This document shows, piece by piece, positions 7,620-8,614 of a DNA stretch of 8,614 nt. The DNA comes from Streptosporangiaceae bacterium (lineage in GTDB: Bacteria > Actinomycetota > Actinomycetes > Streptosporangiales > Streptosporangiaceae), in assembly GCA_030040475.1 (NCBI GenBank), contig JASHTQ010000347.1, forward strand, positions 1 to 8,614, read 5' to 3'. The first letter of the stretch is position 1. Each line of letters begins with the position of its first letter. The notes beneath the pieces were generated by a model. The model was not told the DNA's origin. It worked only from the letters and a program-made list of their open reading frames with translations, and made no database searches. The position numbers were made by a program, and so were the translations under genes.

Positions 7620-7974
7620 CCCCGGCTGGAGCTGGCCGAGCGCGCCGCCCGGCTGGCCGGGACCCTCGGGATCACCGTGCACCCAGACACGGTGCTGCGG
7701 CTGGTCACCGCGGCGCCGGAGCCGGAGGTCCTTGGGGTTGATGAATTCGCGCCGGCCGAGGACCAGGTGTACGGGATGGTGCTGGTGGACATGCACACCG
7801 GGGAAATGGCCGACCTGCCGCCGGACTGGGAGGCCGCTACGCTGGAGACGCATCCCGACGCGGCGATCCGGGACCGGGTCGGCAACTACGCCGAGGGCGC
7901 CAGGGTCGGTCGGCCACGCGATCCAGGTTGCTGGTCGCTGGCACCTGTGGCACATCCTGGCCGGATACGCCTAG
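7620..7974 (+). pseudogene. ISL3-family transposase remnant, truncated at both ends and frameshifted
   Basis: The plus strand from 7620 encodes RLELAERAARLAGTLGITV, HPDTVLRLVTAAPEPEVLGV and DEFA, then VYGMVLVDMHTGEMADLPPD and NYAEGARVG. This is the central part of ISL3-family transposases: VLGVDEFA holds the first catalytic Asp and RDRVGNYAEG the second. An in-frame TGA at 7617-7619 closes the frame upstream, and the N-terminal zinc-finger and helix-turn-helix part is missing. Near 7908-7913 the reading frame shifts by one base and continues as HAIQVAGRWHLWHIL to a TAG at 7972-7974. Family members normally have a longer stretch between EAATLE and the RDR motif, so a short internal deletion is also likely. 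The C-terminal part with the catalytic Glu is absent. No terminal inverted repeats or target duplications could be found. It is a dead fragment that marks a past insertion. Confidence 0.8.
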
Positions 7975-7984
7975 AAGACGATGG

Positions 7985-8614
7985 CTGCCCGCCGCGCCCG
8001 GCCTGCTCGACCCGTTCTCCTTCGGCGTCGACCTGGCCGAGAAGCGGACGATGGCGACCGAGACGCTGCGGCTGCTGCTGCCCAGGATGAGCGAGGAACG
8101 CGAGAGCGCCATGATCCAGGCGGTCGGCGCGGTGGCCGGAACCGACCGGCCCAGCCTCGGCAAGGTCGTCAGGCACCTGGAGCAGGCCGACGACCCGGCC
8201 TGGAAGAACACCGGCGCGGTGATGCGGTCGATCTCCGAGATGCGGCTGGCCCGGCTGTGCTTCGCCCCGTCGATCGGCCAGCAGATCGACGCGGAGGGCT
8301 GGACGACGGTGTTCACGCTGGCCGGGCTCACCCTGCCGGACACCACCACCAACCGGGACGACTATTCCTACGAGCAGCGGCTCTCGGTGGCGCTGCTCTA
8401 CCTGGTGTCCCAGTTCGCCCGCAAGCTGCTGAACGGGATCGACCGGGCCGCGCCCAAGGCGATCTTCCTCGACGAGGCGTGGGCGATCACGTCGACTCCC
8501 GAGGGCGCCAAGCTGGTGCCCGAGGTGTCCAGGATGGGCCGGTCGCGGAACACCGCGCTGATCCTGGTGTCCCAGAACGCGGGCGACCTGCTGAACGAGC
8601 AGGTGACGAACTGC
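7985..8614 (+). pseudogene. VirB4/TraC-like conjugation ATPase, 5'-truncated, continues past the window edge
   Basis: The plus strand from about 7985 is open to the end of the window and reads as the C-terminal half of a type IV secretion (conjugation) ATPase of the VirB4/TraC class. Landmarks are GLLDPFSFG near the start, LRLLLPRMSEERESA, LARLCFAPSIGQQID, FTLAGLTLPD, SYEQRLSVALLYLVSQFARK, the Walker B block AIFLDEAWAIT (DEAW at 8471-8482), RMGRSRNTALILVSQNAGDL (SQN at 8570-8578), and LLNEQVTNC at the window edge. In the family this cytoplasmic ATPase powers DNA transfer through the mating channel. The Walker A half, which should precede GLLDPF, is missing: upstream lies the transposase remnant. 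The first in-frame ATG is at 8051, and an in-frame TTG lies at 7928 within the remnant, so a gene caller could report either as a start. The break makes a functional product unlikely. The 3' end is outside the window. Confidence 0.85.

Noticed and set aside
7499..7885. N-terminal extension of the large helical protein to 7885
   Set aside because: It is antisense to the recognisable transposase remnant, and its composition (Ser/Arg/Ala) differs sharply from the rest of the protein.
7837..8352. Minus-strand open frames opposite the transposase and VirB4 regions
   Set aside because: The plus-strand translation contains clear ISL3 and VirB4 motifs; these frames are shadows.

Overview
The window is about 70% G+C or higher, with strong G/C bias at third codon positions. 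The recognisable proteins (an ISL3-type transposase remnant and a VirB4/TraC-like conjugation ATPase of the kind found in actinobacterial integrative elements) point to an actinomycete, probably Streptomyces or a relative. It looks like accessory DNA: a cluster of defence-type genes next to a decayed mobile-element junction.

Layout: positions 1 to about 7.5 kb are coding on the minus strand, read from right to left. First comes a 1085-residue protein made largely of helices with no visible catalytic motif (7498-4241). Next is a gene with an N-terminal region I do not recognise and a C-terminal DpnII/MboI-like PD-(D/E)XK nuclease domain (4168-3039). It is broken by a one-base frameshift just before the nuclease domain. 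After a gap of about 170 bases comes an 878-residue protein with an N-terminal Mrr-like PD-(D/E)XK fold and a TPR-like middle (2871-235). Directly after its TAG stop, the same reading frame carries on as clearly protein-like sequence to the window edge (234-1). No convincing start codon or ribosome binding site separates the two.

The right end is on the plus strand. A decayed ISL3-family transposase fragment (about 7620-7974, truncated at both ends and frameshifted) runs straight into the C-terminal part of a VirB4/TraC-like ATPase (about 7985 to beyond 8614), which has lost its Walker A half. This records an insertion and deletion event in a conjugative element.

How they may work together (inference): the minus-strand genes are co-oriented, and gaps between them are short. 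They combine a very large helical protein with two proteins that carry different nuclease folds. That is the kind of composition seen in antiphage or anti-plasmid systems, and I cannot match it to a named system. The frameshift, and perhaps the in-frame stop, suggest the locus is decaying or contains sequencing errors. No RNA genes, CRISPR arrays, intact insertion sequences or clear rho-independent terminators were seen.
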